Assembly: GCA_938036835.1 (NCBI GenBank)
Contig: CALHWB010000055.1
Coordinates: 62,001 to 126,000, forward strand
DNA: 64,000 bases
Source: an uncultured Propionibacterium sp.
GTDB lineage: Bacteria; Actinomycetota; Actinomycetes; Propionibacteriales; Propionibacteriaceae
Direction of reading: 5' to 3'
How positions within the stretch are numbered: the stretch's first letter is position 1; every line of letters starts with the position of its first letter. Positions 55,948-64,000 of this stretch are shown here, in pieces. Below the pieces are notes generated by a model. It was not told the origin of the DNA. It saw nothing but the letters and a program-made list of their open reading frames with translations, and ran no database searches. Made by a program: the position numbers and the translations under genes.

Positions 55948-56415
55948 TCACCGACCCGGCAGCAGGCCGCGGTCGGCCAGGCCGGATTCGATCTTGTTGA
56001 TCGCTCTGGTGTGCCGCACGACCAGCACCGAGATCGGCACCAGGCCGACCGCGAGGGCCATGGCCAACGGGAGATTGGCGGGTTGAGCGAGGATGATAGC
56101 GATCACCAGCACCATACCGAGTCCGGTTTCACGCACCCGGGCGCCCTTTAGATGATTGCGGGTGGCCAGCAGATCATCAAGGATGGCCTGCTTGCCGGCC
56201 GGGGTTTGCTCCTGGACGAGACCGGCGATGCGCTCGGCCCGGTCCCGGGCGATCTCCCGGCGTTGCCTGATCAGCGCCTGCATCAGGTAGATCACAGCCA
56301 ACAGCACGAAGCCGGCCGCCCAGGCCAACTTGCCACGAGAGTAGAAGATTCCGGCCAGCACACCAAGGGAGGCCACCGACATAAGGGTGAATGCCATGCG
56401 ATGAGTCACGGGCAT
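55948..56415 (-). CDS. Small four-helix membrane protein of the catabolic operon
   Basis: ATG at 56415 overlaps the FGGY kinase stop by 10 bases; GTG at 56409 is an alternative. The 155-aa protein has two N-terminal helices (MAFTLMSVASLGVLAGIFY and AWAAGFVLLAVIYLMQAL), a charged helical loop (RQRREIARDRAERIAGLVQEQTPAG), and two C-terminal helices (MVLVIAIILA and MALAVGLVPISVLVV). I do not recognise the family. Its tight place inside a catabolic operon suggests it serves transport or anchoring. Confidence 0.7.
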   Translation of the reverse strand: MPVTHRMAFTLMSVASLGVLAGIFYSRGKLAWAAGFVLLAVIYLMQALIRQRREIARDRAERIAGLVQEQTPAGKQAILDDLLATRNHLKGARVRETGLGMVLVIAIILAQPANLPLAMALAVGLVPISVLVVRHTRAINKIESGLADRGLLPGR

Positions 56416-57740
56416 AACTCCGGATTGTGGTGACGGACGAGTTCGGCATTGCCAAGCACCGAGCAATTGTCGACCACCTGGAAACCGAACCCGGGGAATT
56501 CGCGTTCCTTGAGCTTGATGAAGGCCGGCGTGGCTAGGCCACCGGTGAGTTTAATGGTCTCGTCCAGATCGACCACCTCGCCGGCGAGCCGGACCACCCG
56601 ATAGAGCACTCGGTTCATCGATTTCAGCATGGCCGACAGCATCTCATCCCGGGTGGCGGCCAAGGTGAGGCCATGCCAGGCCCCGGTTCGTCTTTCCAAG
56701 GACTGCCGGTCGCCGGTCAGATAGGGGTCAAAGCTAACCTCGGTATCCTGGGCGAACCGTTCGATGCAATCGGGTAGGTATCGCTGGTTGAACTCGACAC
56801 GATCCAGTTCGCGGCAGAACTGTTCGCGGAACCAATCGATGCCGAAGCCACCGGCCGTGGTGGCGTAGATCTGCCATAGTCCGGGCAGGGCGGCGTTCCG
56901 CAGATAGTAGCCCGGGTTGGTGACTGGGCGGTCGATCAGGATCGAGACCATGTCGGAACTGCCGGCGGTGTTCATGATCTGTCCGGCCCGGTCGTTGTGG
57001 GCCCCCATCTGAGCGGCTGCCATGTCATTGGTGCCGACTGCCACCGGAATTCCGGGACGCACTCCCAGCCGGATCGCCATTTCGGGAAGCAGGCCACCCA
57101 GGAATTCGCCGGGGTTATAGATGTCGGCGAACCATTCGGGACGCAGATCGAAGGCATCCAGCAGTTCGGCGGACCAACCCGCCTGGGTGGTGGTCTCGTA
57201 CAGCCCAAGCATCGAGGCGTTGACCAGGTCGACCATCCATTGCCCGGTGAGCCGGTGGTGGATGAAGCTGGGCAGATGCCCGATGCGATGGGTCCGGGCC
57301 AGCACCTCAGGTTCGTGCTGTTGCATCCACAGCACCGTCATGATGCCGGCGCCGCCCGCGAAGGGATAGATTCCGGCGATTGACAGATATCGTTCGCGGC
57401 CGATGCGCCGATCGATGTAGTCGCTGATATCGCGGCTGCGGCGATCCATGTGGGTGACGATATTCGGGTAGACCAGCCGCCCGTCGGCACCGATGAAGAC
57501 CGGAGAAGGGGAGAAGGTGTCGTAACAGAGTACTTCCACGGCGGCGCGCAGATTCTGCGGCAATCGGCCGGCTGCCTGGCTCACGGCGTCGAATAGTACG
57601 TCCGGGTCGATCTCGACCTTCTCGCCGGGCAGTAGGATATAGGGGTACTCCTGCTTCTCCGAGGCCAATACCTGGAGATCAGCGTTCAGGATCTCCAATT
57701 TGACCGCTGAGGTGCCGAAATCGATTGACAGATAGTGCAT
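56406..57740 (-). CDS. FGGY-family carbohydrate kinase
   Basis: ATG at 57740 (MHYLSIDFGTSAVKLEIL) fits the family start, giving 444 aa; upstream extension has no match. FGGY features: the N-terminal phosphate-binding DFGTSAVK, the FGGY_N acidic catalytic region near VAVGTNDMAAAQMGA, and a C-terminal adenosine motif KLTGGLATPAFIKL. The closest general type is xylulokinase-like, but substrate may be a keto sugar or sugar acid of this pathway such as erythrulose. It is 16 bases after the aldolase gene. Confidence 0.9.
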   Translation of the reverse strand: MHYLSIDFGTSAVKLEILNADLQVLASEKQEYPYILLPGEKVEIDPDVLFDAVSQAAGRLPQNLRAAVEVLCYDTFSPSPVFIGADGRLVYPNIVTHMDRRSRDISDYIDRRIGRERYLSIAGIYPFAGGAGIMTVLWMQQHEPEVLARTHRIGHLPSFIHHRLTGQWMVDLVNASMLGLYETTTQAGWSAELLDAFDLRPEWFADIYNPGEFLGGLLPEMAIRLGVRPGIPVAVGTNDMAAAQMGAHNDRAGQIMNTAGSSDMVSILIDRPVTNPGYYLRNAALPGLWQIYATTAGGFGIDWFREQFCRELDRVEFNQRYLPDCIERFAQDTEVSFDPYLTGDRQSLERRTGAWHGLTLAATRDEMLSAMLKSMNRVLYRVVRLAGEVVDLDETIKLTGGLATPAFIKLKEREFPGFGFQVVDNCSVLGNAELVRHHNPELCP

Positions 57741-57756
57741 GACGAAATCCTCCGGT

Positions 57757-58674
57757 TCACTGGCCGAAATCGTGCAATACCGGTAGGCCGGCCTCCAGCG
57801 CCGCCCGCAGTTCGGCGTCGGAGGCCGGGCTGATGGGCAGCAATGGGCGGCGGGGCACACCGGCCCGGTAGCCGCGGGCATTCATGGCCGCTTTCAGGCT
57901 GGCCACGCCCTGTTTGCCACCACCGGACGAGGCCACCCGGCGAAGCAGCCGATAGTATCGCATCGCCTGTTCGGTGGGGACGCTGTCGTATAGCTCAATC
58001 AATCGGGCGCATTCCTGAGGCAAATAGTTGGCTGCCGAAACCACCCCGCCCCGGCCGCCCAGGGCCAGGCAGGTCATGATGTTGTTCAGTGAGCCGGCGA
58101 GCACCTCGAAGTCTTCGCGTCCGCCGACGGCGGTCAGGTAGTCAACCAGCATGGCCGGCGAGGTGTCCTTGATGCCGTGAATGTTGGGGTGGTCGGCGAG
58201 CCTGGCCAGGGTGGCTGCCGGAATCGTCACGCCGTTGGCGTAGCCGGGGGCGACATAGGCCAGCACCGGGAGCGGGCAGGCGTCGGCGATCTCGGTGTAG
58301 AAGCCGAGCAGGGCACGGGCATCAATGAGTTTGGCGAAGTAGTTGGGGGTCAGCACCGAGATGTAGTCGATCCGGTCGTACCACGGCGCCAGGGTCTCGA
58401 TGAAGCGGATGGTCTGCCGGGTAGATTCCCGGCCGGCCCCCACGATGAGGGTCTTGTCGCCCTTGTGATCGGCGGCGGCCTGGACGACCAGCCGGGCCTC
58501 GTCGTCATCCAGCGACTGGAACTCGCCGTTAGTGCCCAGCACCATGTAGCCGGCGACATCGGTTTGCTCCCACTGACCGAGATTGTGCACCAGGGCGGCC
58601 GGGTCGAATGATTCGTCGGATGCGGCAAATGGGGTTGCCACGGGAATGAAGATGCCTGCCAGCCGATTGGCCAT
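57757..58674 (-). CDS. DHDPS/NAL-family aldolase, KDG aldolase-like
   Basis: ATG at 58674 follows AGGAG and gives 305 aa. The class I aldolase barrel has MVLGTNGEFQSL (the GTTGE-type motif), a tyrosine in LAYVAPGYANG, and the Schiff-base lysine in IHGIKDTSPA. DHDPS-superfamily members in sugar-acid loci cleave 2-keto-3-deoxy acids, dehydrate them, or run in reverse. The substrate is not predictable from the motif. A hairpin lies between this gene and the transporter upstream. Confidence 0.9.
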   Translation of the reverse strand: MANRLAGIFIPVATPFAASDESFDPAALVHNLGQWEQTDVAGYMVLGTNGEFQSLDDDEARLVVQAAADHKGDKTLIVGAGRESTRQTIRFIETLAPWYDRIDYISVLTPNYFAKLIDARALLGFYTEIADACPLPVLAYVAPGYANGVTIPAATLARLADHPNIHGIKDTSPAMLVDYLTAVGGREDFEVLAGSLNNIMTCLALGGRGGVVSAANYLPQECARLIELYDSVPTEQAMRYYRLLRRVASSGGGKQGVASLKAAMNARGYRAGVPRRPLLPISPASDAELRAALEAGLPVLHDFGQ

Positions 58675-58733
58675 GCGCTTTGCTCCTGGAAGTTGGTCGG
58701 GCCGGACGAGTCCGGCCACCGGTTGGATAATCT

Positions 58734-58778
58734 GGATCGGATCCGGATGGCCGTCAACTGGCCACCCGGATCCGATCC
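58734..58778. terminator. Strong hairpin within the catabolic operon
   Basis: GGATCGGATCCGG (58734-58746) and CCGGATCCGATCC (58766-58778) are exact complements, and the inner TGGCC/GGCCA extends the stem by five pairs after one mismatch, leaving a seven-base loop. It lies in the 133-base gap between the Nramp-like gene and the aldolase gene. It may reduce read-through, or be a processing or stability element that sets different levels. Confidence 0.7.
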
Positions 58779-58807
58779 GGGTCATCGGTCGCCGGGTCGT
58801 GCTGTGA

Positions 58808-60310
58808 TTAGCCGGTGGCTAGGTTTTGGAAGAACTGCACCAGGGCGATCAGGCCCATCACGGTCATGACCACCGAGGAGATGATGACCAGCACCTCCAG
58901 CGGTTTCTTCATGCGCAACTGCGCCGGCAGCACCTTGTGCTCGGTGAAGACCAGGATGAAGCCCCACAGGCCGAGTGCCAGCACGCCGCCGAGGACACCC
59001 GCGAAGGAGATGACCGTGGTGTAGCTGACCTCCATCAATGCGAGGAATACCGCGACCCCGAAGGTGTAGGTGGCCACCGCGACCTTGAGCTTCTGCCAGT
59101 TCTTGGGGTCTGCCAGCGCCGGGAAGGCCGGCGCGAAGGCCTCACGAATCGTGTACGGATAGGTGACGGTCAGCAGCGCCTGCACCGAACCCCAGAAGGC
59201 GCACCAGATGGCCAACTGGTAGAGGTACTTCAGCACGGGGTGAATCTGGGTGAAGAAGTTTGCCTGGGCCTGCAGGATGTTCGAGTCCTTCGGGATCTCC
59301 TGCAGCCCATTGGTGCCCAGCACGACCGTGCCCAGGGTCATGAAGGTGAGCGCGAAGATGGCCACCGCGGTGAAGGAGGTGATCGAGTCGATCCGCACGG
59401 CCTTGAGACCGAGCCCGGCCTTTACCATGTTCTCCTCGCCCATGTCGATCGGCACCTGCTGGCCGGGGCCCAGTGCCTGCAGTTTGGCATTGATCTCGGC
59501 GTTGTCGGCGCGTCCGAGCATGCCCCAGGTCTTCTCGCGGAAGGTGCCCACATAGCCGATGTAGTCGTAGATGCCACCGCCCAGGGCGCCCAGATAGGCG
59601 ACGATCTCCAACGGAATGGGCCGGGCCGCGATCTCGGGGAAGCCGCTTTGCACCCATTCGGGATAGAACGGGACGCTGGTGGGCAGCAGACCAGCCAGCA
59701 GGTGGCCCCATTCCGGCTTGGAGACGAAGACGGCGATCAGGGAGAAGATGATCATGATGCCGACCACGATGGTCTGGAAGCGTTCGACAATACTGAAATC
59801 CTTGACGAACAAGGTCAGCCAGGCGATGAACGCCCATGCGATACCCAGCCAGATACCCCAGGACGGCATCTCGAAGCCGAAGGTCCAGGGGGTCCACTGG
59901 CGAAGGGCCAGAATGTAGGCGACACACCAGGCGGGGAAGCAGATGGCGGCCAGCACGCCGAAGAAAAGGGCCAGCCAGTGGCGGCCAGGGCCGCTGTTGC
60001 CAATGCCGGGCATCAGATGACCCATCCGGGCGAATGGGTGTTCCCCGGTCAGCACCATATACCGGCCTGCCGCATAGACGACCGCAGCCTTGAGAATCGC
60101 GCCCAGTACGAAGGTCCACAAGATGGCGTAGCCGAATACCGCACCACCGCGGGTGGCCTGGAAGATCTCACCGTTGCCGATGGTTACAGAGGCCAGAATG
60201 AAGCCGGGACCAACGATGCTGAGCAGGTCGATGAACCTTTTGGAAGACAGCTTCGCATCTTGCTCCGGATACTTCAGCGGTTCAAGTACAAGCTGGTCGG
60301 TTGAACTCAT
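58808..60310 (-). CDS. Nramp-related membrane transporter without the DPGN metal motif
   Basis: ATG at 60310 (MSSTDQLVLEPLKYPEQ) gives a 500-aa protein with about 11-12 helices. The first helix reads SIVGPGFILASVTIGNGEIFQATRGG: the Nramp layout is clear, but the metal-binding DPGN of helix 1 is missing (SVTIGNGE). The helix 6 region reads CAFWGSVQALLTV rather than an MPH-type motif. So divalent metal transport is unlikely; in this operon it probably moves a sugar acid or related anion. First gene of the operon, divergent from the dehydrogenase gene. Confidence 0.82.
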   Translation of the reverse strand: MSSTDQLVLEPLKYPEQDAKLSSKRFIDLLSIVGPGFILASVTIGNGEIFQATRGGAVFGYAILWTFVLGAILKAAVVYAAGRYMVLTGEHPFARMGHLMPGIGNSGPGRHWLALFFGVLAAICFPAWCVAYILALRQWTPWTFGFEMPSWGIWLGIAWAFIAWLTLFVKDFSIVERFQTIVVGIMIIFSLIAVFVSKPEWGHLLAGLLPTSVPFYPEWVQSGFPEIAARPIPLEIVAYLGALGGGIYDYIGYVGTFREKTWGMLGRADNAEINAKLQALGPGQQVPIDMGEENMVKAGLGLKAVRIDSITSFTAVAIFALTFMTLGTVVLGTNGLQEIPKDSNILQAQANFFTQIHPVLKYLYQLAIWCAFWGSVQALLTVTYPYTIREAFAPAFPALADPKNWQKLKVAVATYTFGVAVFLALMEVSYTTVISFAGVLGGVLALGLWGFILVFTEHKVLPAQLRMKKPLEVLVIISSVVMTVMGLIALVQFFQNLATG

Positions 60311-60945
60311 GCCTGTCACTCCTTGATTGCTAGGGGACGCGGGCCAACAGCCCCATACCACTACTGCTCAGTTGCCACGCCCCGAGCTAGACTGCGGTAC
60401 CCACGTCGTCTGTAGGTGCGCTGGGTGGCCGACCTCGCTGGCTACCCTTCCGGCAGGCCCTTCCTGCACCTGGCTCACGAACGTCCGCCTCCCTGTGGAC
60501 CGTTTCGGTAGCTACAACGATGTCTTTTGCTATTCCGCCGACCTCAAGCGGGTCATTGGATCCAGCGAGGCCAAGGCTACGGACTGGAATGGTCCCCGTC
60601 AAGATTGTCTGGGGCAACGATGGCAAGCGCCCGGGCCCCAGACCGGACGAATCGGTCTGCGGCCTCCCGGTCGTCGCCCCAAGAGCCATCCTGGATTCGA
60701 TTAATCTGCCCTTTGATAAGCGGAGTCGTGCGAATCAAGGAGCTGGATCGGCGAGCTGGGAGGGGCATGCCGATGGGCTGGTCGGTTCTCGGTGCCCGGT
60801 TCACCGGAACACCGCCAACGGCTAGATTAGGCTGCAACCGCAGGCCCATGGCAGCACCTGCGGCCCGAATTTGAGTGCATGACCGTCGTTGGTTGGCTCC
60901 AATCGCAGGCAGCCTGCCCAGGGCACTCGGTAGAAAGGAAGAACC
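60311..60945. promoter_or_regulatory. Long divergent intergenic region
   Basis: The 635 bases contain no convincing gene; small open frames on both strands have no family-like features. It must hold the promoters of the Nramp-led operon and the dehydrogenase gene. TTGGTTGGCTCCAA at 60889-60902 is loosely like the FadR-type operators of the gntR region, but imperfect. The dehydrogenase ribosome site GAAAGGAAG is at 60933-60941. Confidence 0.5.
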
Positions 60946-61899
60946 TTGACCGTCAACAGGATTGCAGTCGTCGGGGCTGGCTACATGGGTGGGGGCATCG
61001 CCCAGGAGTTCGCCATCGCCGGCTACCCAGTCGTACTGGCAGATATCGATGCCGACGCCGCCCGCCGGAACCTGGCGAGACTGCTCGCCGAAGCCCGGGA
61101 CTGGGAGGAACGTGGACTGTTCAAACCCGGCGATGCGGATTCGGTCGCGCGCAATCTGAGCGCCGCGGAGAGCATCGAGCAGGCCGTCGCCGACGCCGAT
61201 TACATCCAGGAGGCGGTGCCCGAGAAACCGGAGATCAAACACCCGGTGCTGGCCAGGATCGAGGCCGCAGCTCGCCGGGATGCCATCATCGCATCCAATA
61301 CCTCAACGCTGCCGATCACCGGTTTGGCCACCGCCCTGCAGCACAGCGACAGATTCCTCGGGGTGCATTTTTCCAACCCGGCACCGTTCATTCCGGGTGT
61401 GGAGATCATCGTCCATCCGGGTACCGACGCCGGCCTGGTGCCCGCGGTGGAGGAACTGGTGGCCGAGACCGGCAAGCTGACCGCCCGGCTCAAGGATTCG
61501 CCTGGATTCGTCCTGAACCGTTTGCAGTATGCGCTGCTGAAGGAAGCCATCAGCATCGTCGACGATGGTGTGGCCAGTGCCGAGGACGTGGACATCATCA
61601 CCCGGACAACCTTTGGCTTCCGGTTGCCCTTCTTCGGCCCATTCGCCATTGCCGATATGGCCGGTCTGGATGTCTATCGGGACTGCTTCCGTACCTTCGA
61701 GGAAAACTATGGTGATCGGTTCGCCACCCCGTCGGGCTTGAAGGAACTGGTCGACAACGGCCATCTGGGCACCAAATCCGGCGGTGGCTTTGTGATTCCG
61801 GCGGGCGACACCACCGGCCTGATCGCCTATCGCAACACCGCATACGCACGCCTCCAGCAACTGCTGGGTGAGCTCGGGCAGGCCCCGGGCGTCAAGTGA
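60946..61899 (+). CDS. 3-hydroxyacyl-CoA-dehydrogenase-family hydroxyacid dehydrogenase
   Basis: The start is TTG at 60946 behind GAAAGGAAG. The 317-aa protein has an NAD-binding N-terminus (IAVVGAGYMGGGIAQEFAIAGY), the catalytic His in LGVHFSNPAPFIPGVEI, SNTSTLPI, and the C-terminal 3HCDH domain (KDSPGFVLNRLQYALLKEA, SGGGFVIP). In sugar-acid loci such enzymes act as L-gulonate 3-dehydrogenase-like oxidases of a 3-hydroxy group. FSNPAP, rather than the FFNPV of fatty-acid enzymes, favours a small non-CoA substrate. Overlaps or abuts the following TIM-barrel gene (20 bases apart). Confidence 0.88.
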   Translation: MTVNRIAVVGAGYMGGGIAQEFAIAGYPVVLADIDADAARRNLARLLAEARDWEERGLFKPGDADSVARNLSAAESIEQAVADADYIQEAVPEKPEIKHPVLARIEAAARRDAIIASNTSTLPITGLATALQHSDRFLGVHFSNPAPFIPGVEIIVHPGTDAGLVPAVEELVAETGKLTARLKDSPGFVLNRLQYALLKEAISIVDDGVASAEDVDIITRTTFGFRLPFFGPFAIADMAGLDVYRDCFRTFEENYGDRFATPSGLKELVDNGHLGTKSGGGFVIPAGDTTGLIAYRNTAYARLQQLLGELGQAPGVK

Positions 61900-61919
61900 A
61901 CAAGACAGGAGAGGCACTG

Positions 61920-62852
61920 ATGTCAAAGTACACGCCCGAGAACTGGCCCATCGCCTGCCCGATGCTGCTGTTCGGTGGGCTGGATTCGAAGGGCGGCCCG
62001 ATCCAGGACGCCGACCCGCAGGAGTGGTTCCGGCAGATGCGTGAGGTGGCCATGATGGGTTTCACCGAAATGGATCCACTTGATGTCTGGGTGCGGGTGG
62101 CCGATCTTCCGCCGGATCGGTTGAAGAGCTTCAAGCAGGTGATGGCCGAGACCGGACTCACGGTACCGGCGATTTCCACCTCCCGTAAATCGGTGATGGA
62201 CGCCGAACACGGCGCGGAGTACCTGGCCTACAGCCACCGGGTCATCGATACCGCCGTGGAGCTGGGTGCCGGTGTGGTGGGCATCGGGTTCTTCCAGCAA
62301 CTGACTCCAGCCCAGCAGGAGGCGACCTGGTTCTGGCTGGCCGATGGCCACAAGGATTCCGACGATCCGCAGTTGTACCGGCTCGCGGTCCAGCGGATCC
62401 GGGAACTGGCCGAACACGCCGGGTCGGTGGGGATCGAGATCTCCCTGGAGATGTACGAGGATACCTATCTGGGCGACTCGGAATCTGCGGTGCGTTTCCT
62501 GGCCGATGTCGATCATCCGGCCTGCGGGCTCAATCCCGACCTGGGCAACATGGTGCGTCTGCATCGTCCGCTTGAGCCGCTCACCGAAGCCTTCGAACGC
62601 TTGCTGCCGCACACCAACTACTGGCACATCAAGAACTACACCCGCGACTTCGATCCGGCGACGGGCGCCTACGCTACCCATCCCTCGCCGTTGCCGGGCG
62701 GCTACGTGAACTACCGGCCGATCATCGCCCGGGCCCTGGAATTGGGCTTTGACGGCCCGTTCATGGTCGAGCACTACGGGACGGATTCGCTGTGGAACCT
62801 CGCCCAATCTCGTGACTACCTGCGCAGCGTATTGCGCTGCAAGATGGCCTGA
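61920..62852 (+). CDS. Xylose-isomerase-like TIM-barrel sugar isomerase/epimerase
   Basis: ATG at 61920 follows ACAGGAGAGG and gives 310 aa. The barrel carries predicted metal-site residues in IEISLEMYEDTYLG, CGLNPDLGNMV, NYWHIKNYTRDF and FMVEHYG. It is only distantly similar in layout to the oiaC-like protein 9 kb away. It may isomerise, epimerise or decarboxylate the 3-oxo acid made by the dehydrogenase encoded just before it. A strong hairpin follows. Confidence 0.85.
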   Translation: MSKYTPENWPIACPMLLFGGLDSKGGPIQDADPQEWFRQMREVAMMGFTEMDPLDVWVRVADLPPDRLKSFKQVMAETGLTVPAISTSRKSVMDAEHGAEYLAYSHRVIDTAVELGAGVVGIGFFQQLTPAQQEATWFWLADGHKDSDDPQLYRLAVQRIRELAEHAGSVGIEISLEMYEDTYLGDSESAVRFLADVDHPACGLNPDLGNMVRLHRPLEPLTEAFERLLPHTNYWHIKNYTRDFDPATGAYATHPSPLPGGYVNYRPIIARALELGFDGPFMVEHYGTDSLWNLAQSRDYLRSVLRCKMA

Positions 62853-62885
62853 TGGCTCGCGAGAGCCTTCGGGCCTGAAATGGGT

Positions 62886-62924
62886 TCGGGGTAGCCGGGG
62901 CCGATGGGGCCCCGGCTACCCCGA
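62886..62924. terminator. 17-bp bidirectional hairpin
   Basis: TCGGGGTAGCCGGGGCC (62886-62902) and its exact complement at 62908-62924 give a perfect 17-bp stem with a 5-base loop. It lies between the convergent TIM-barrel and LarA-like genes and should end both. Confidence 0.82.
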
Positions 62925-63018
62925 TGACCGAATCTGCGCTCGTGGAGAGCACGGCGGTCGCGTGACCTAGATCGGCGAGGGGCCCGGCCACACGGCTCCC
63001 GGCTATCGGGCCGCTCGC

Positions 63019-64000
63019 TCAGTGGCCGGTCTCGGCCGGCGCGAACAGGTCGCCGTTCGCATCGAAATGCCACTGGGCTGGCGTTCCCAGCAGCCGCATG
63101 GCCGGATTGTCCGCCACCTCGGGAAGCAACGCACTCGACACCTCGATCTCGGCGAGATCGAGGGTATTGGTTATCCGCACCATGCGGAGAGCCCGGTGAT
63201 CGGGTTTTAGGGTCAGCCGGGCCGCACACTGGATCGCCATCTTCTGGTTGGGCATGAACGGCGCCAGCCGCCCCCCGCGCATGCCATTCGAGGTGATGCC
63301 GTTGGTGAACATCGCGGTGAAGTCGATCTGATCCACCAATCGCCGGGTGGTGACATCGGCCAGCCCGATGCCGGTAGCGTTCCCGTGACTCTGCGGTGTG
63401 ATATCAAGCACGACGATCTGGTTGATGTGCATCTGCGGGTTCTTCACCCCGACGACCGAGCGTCCGATTACGTTTGGATCCATCCCGGCCCCAGAGATGT
63501 TCTTGCCCATCCAATCGACGATCAGCACATCGATCTCGGTGATCAGCAACCGGGGCAGATGGGCTCGGCTGGCGGCCAGCAACTGAGGTTCGATCTGCTC
63601 GATCCGACCGGTCGGGATCAGCACCACATCCCGGGTTTCGTCCAGGGCATTCTCCAGCACGGCGCAACCGAAAATGATGTTGGCCTTGTGAAACATCACC
63701 GGCGCGATCGCCTCGATCATCTCGCCGGTGCGAGCCAATCCCTGACTATGAGCCTGCAAAGCACCCTGGTGTTTACCGAGCCCAATCGCCGCCATCTTGA
63801 AAAGGCCCGACTCGATGTCGCCGATGATGTCGGTGTGTGCCTTGACCCGGTTGGCCAGGATCACGCCGTCGCAGGCCAGGGCGTCTGAGGAATACCACAC
63901 CCGTAGGCCATCGACCACACCCAGTTCGGTGACCGCCATCCCGGAAACGATCTCGCACCCGGTCGTCTCGGGAGTGAACCCCATGCCCGTCAGCATTTCC
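63019..64000 (-). CDS. LarA-like (nickel-pincer type) isomerase, partial
   Basis: The frame is open to the right edge, so the N-terminus is missing. About 326 residues are visible: DGVILANRVKAHTDIIGDIESGLFKMAAIGLGKHQGA, LLITEIDVLIVDWMGKNISGAGMDPNVIGR and NGITSNGMRGGRLAPFMPN. These resemble the lactate-racemase-related family (DUF2088-type), whose members use a nickel-pincer nucleotide to racemise or epimerise 2-hydroxy acids. It would fit as an epimerase of a sugar acid in this locus. No cofactor synthesis genes (larB, larC, larE) are in the window. Confidence 0.78.
   Translation of the reverse strand, partial: EMLTGMGFTPETTGCEIVSGMAVTELGVVDGLRVWYSSDALACDGVILANRVKAHTDIIGDIESGLFKMAAIGLGKHQGALQAHSQGLARTGEMIEAIAPVMFHKANIIFGCAVLENALDETRDVVLIPTGRIEQIEPQLLAASRAHLPRLLITEIDVLIVDWMGKNISGAGMDPNVIGRSVVGVKNPQMHINQIVVLDITPQSHGNATGIGLADVTTRRLVDQIDFTAMFTNGITSNGMRGGRLAPFMPNQKMAIQCAARLTLKPDHRALRMVRITNTLDLAEIEVSSALLPEVADNPAMRLLGTPAQWHFDANGDLFAPAETGH

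Noticed and set aside
58826..60304. Long plus-strand frame (about 490 codons) opposite the Nramp-like gene
   Set aside because: The composition is rich in His, Glu and Gly as expected for the complement of membrane-protein codons; no motif and no ribosome site.
60889..60902. TTGGTTGGCTCCAA as a third FadR-type operator
   Set aside because: The centre is six bases rather than the layout of the two good sites, and the arms are only four bases. It may be chance.
60311..60945. Possible small genes in the 635-base divergent region
   Set aside because: Frames on both strands lack good starts and recognisable content; a regulatory region is more likely.
1..64000. CRISPR arrays, rRNA genes and replication origin
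   Set aside because: No repeat-spacer pattern, rRNA sequence or DnaA-box cluster was seen.

Overview
The window comes from a high-G+C Gram-positive bacterium of the Actinomycetota, most likely of the Propionibacteriales. The evidence is a set of actinobacterial families in actinobacterial order: a PucR-type FasR regulator followed by fabD-fabH-acpP-fabF, homodimeric aceE, mtrA-mtrB-lpqB, long-form HPF next to SecA, ftsE-ftsX with an M23 hydrolase, DUF3145, DUF3052, DUF6912 and an Rv3235-like protein, together with a tmRNA tag ending in ALAA. Start codons are often GTG and genes overlap tightly. The family-level assignment is an inference.

Layout. From 1 to 8.6 kb: the start of a HAD phosphatase, a kinase-N-lobe-like membrane protein, a MoxR/DUF58/VWA/VWA operon ending in a YggS-like gene, and an S9 peptidase. 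From 8.7 to 14.3 kb: DUF3145, the type II fatty-acid synthesis operon and its regulator. From 14.4 to 20.4 kb: a PfkB sugar kinase divergent from aceE, DUF3052, and an hsp20 gene with two HspR-type operators. From 20.4 to 27.4 kb: tRNA-Val, a YqeY-like gene, prfB, ftsEX, M23 hydrolase, smpB, a DUF1707 protein and ssrA.

Directly behind ssrA, from about 27.4 to 36.1 kb, the sequence looks foreign: decayed reading frames, then one minus-strand operon (tetR, two exporter-fold ABC half-transporters, MptD-type ECF S component, EcfT, double EcfA), then a frameshifted ISL3-type transposase tail. This looks like an island at the classic ssrA integration site. Its cargo resembles a metallophore or cofactor uptake unit.

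Chromosomal backbone resumes at 36.1 kb: YqgE, an uncharacterised pair of proteins, a lipoprotein, mtrAB-lpqB, comF, hpf, secA, an Rv3235-like gene and DUF6912.

From 50.4 kb to the right edge lies a catabolic locus, the most interesting part of the window. An oiaC/apnO-like pair with a GntP transporter is divergent from a FadR-type regulator, with two matching palindromes between them. Next comes a five-gene minus-strand operon (Nramp-like carrier, DHDPS-type aldolase, FGGY kinase, four-helix membrane protein, enlarged transaldolase-like protein). This is divergent from a hydroxyacid dehydrogenase plus TIM-barrel gene pair, and a LarA-like gene runs off the edge. The gene set suggests use of branched or unusual sugar acids by way of apionate-type chemistry, but no characterised pathway known to me has this exact set.
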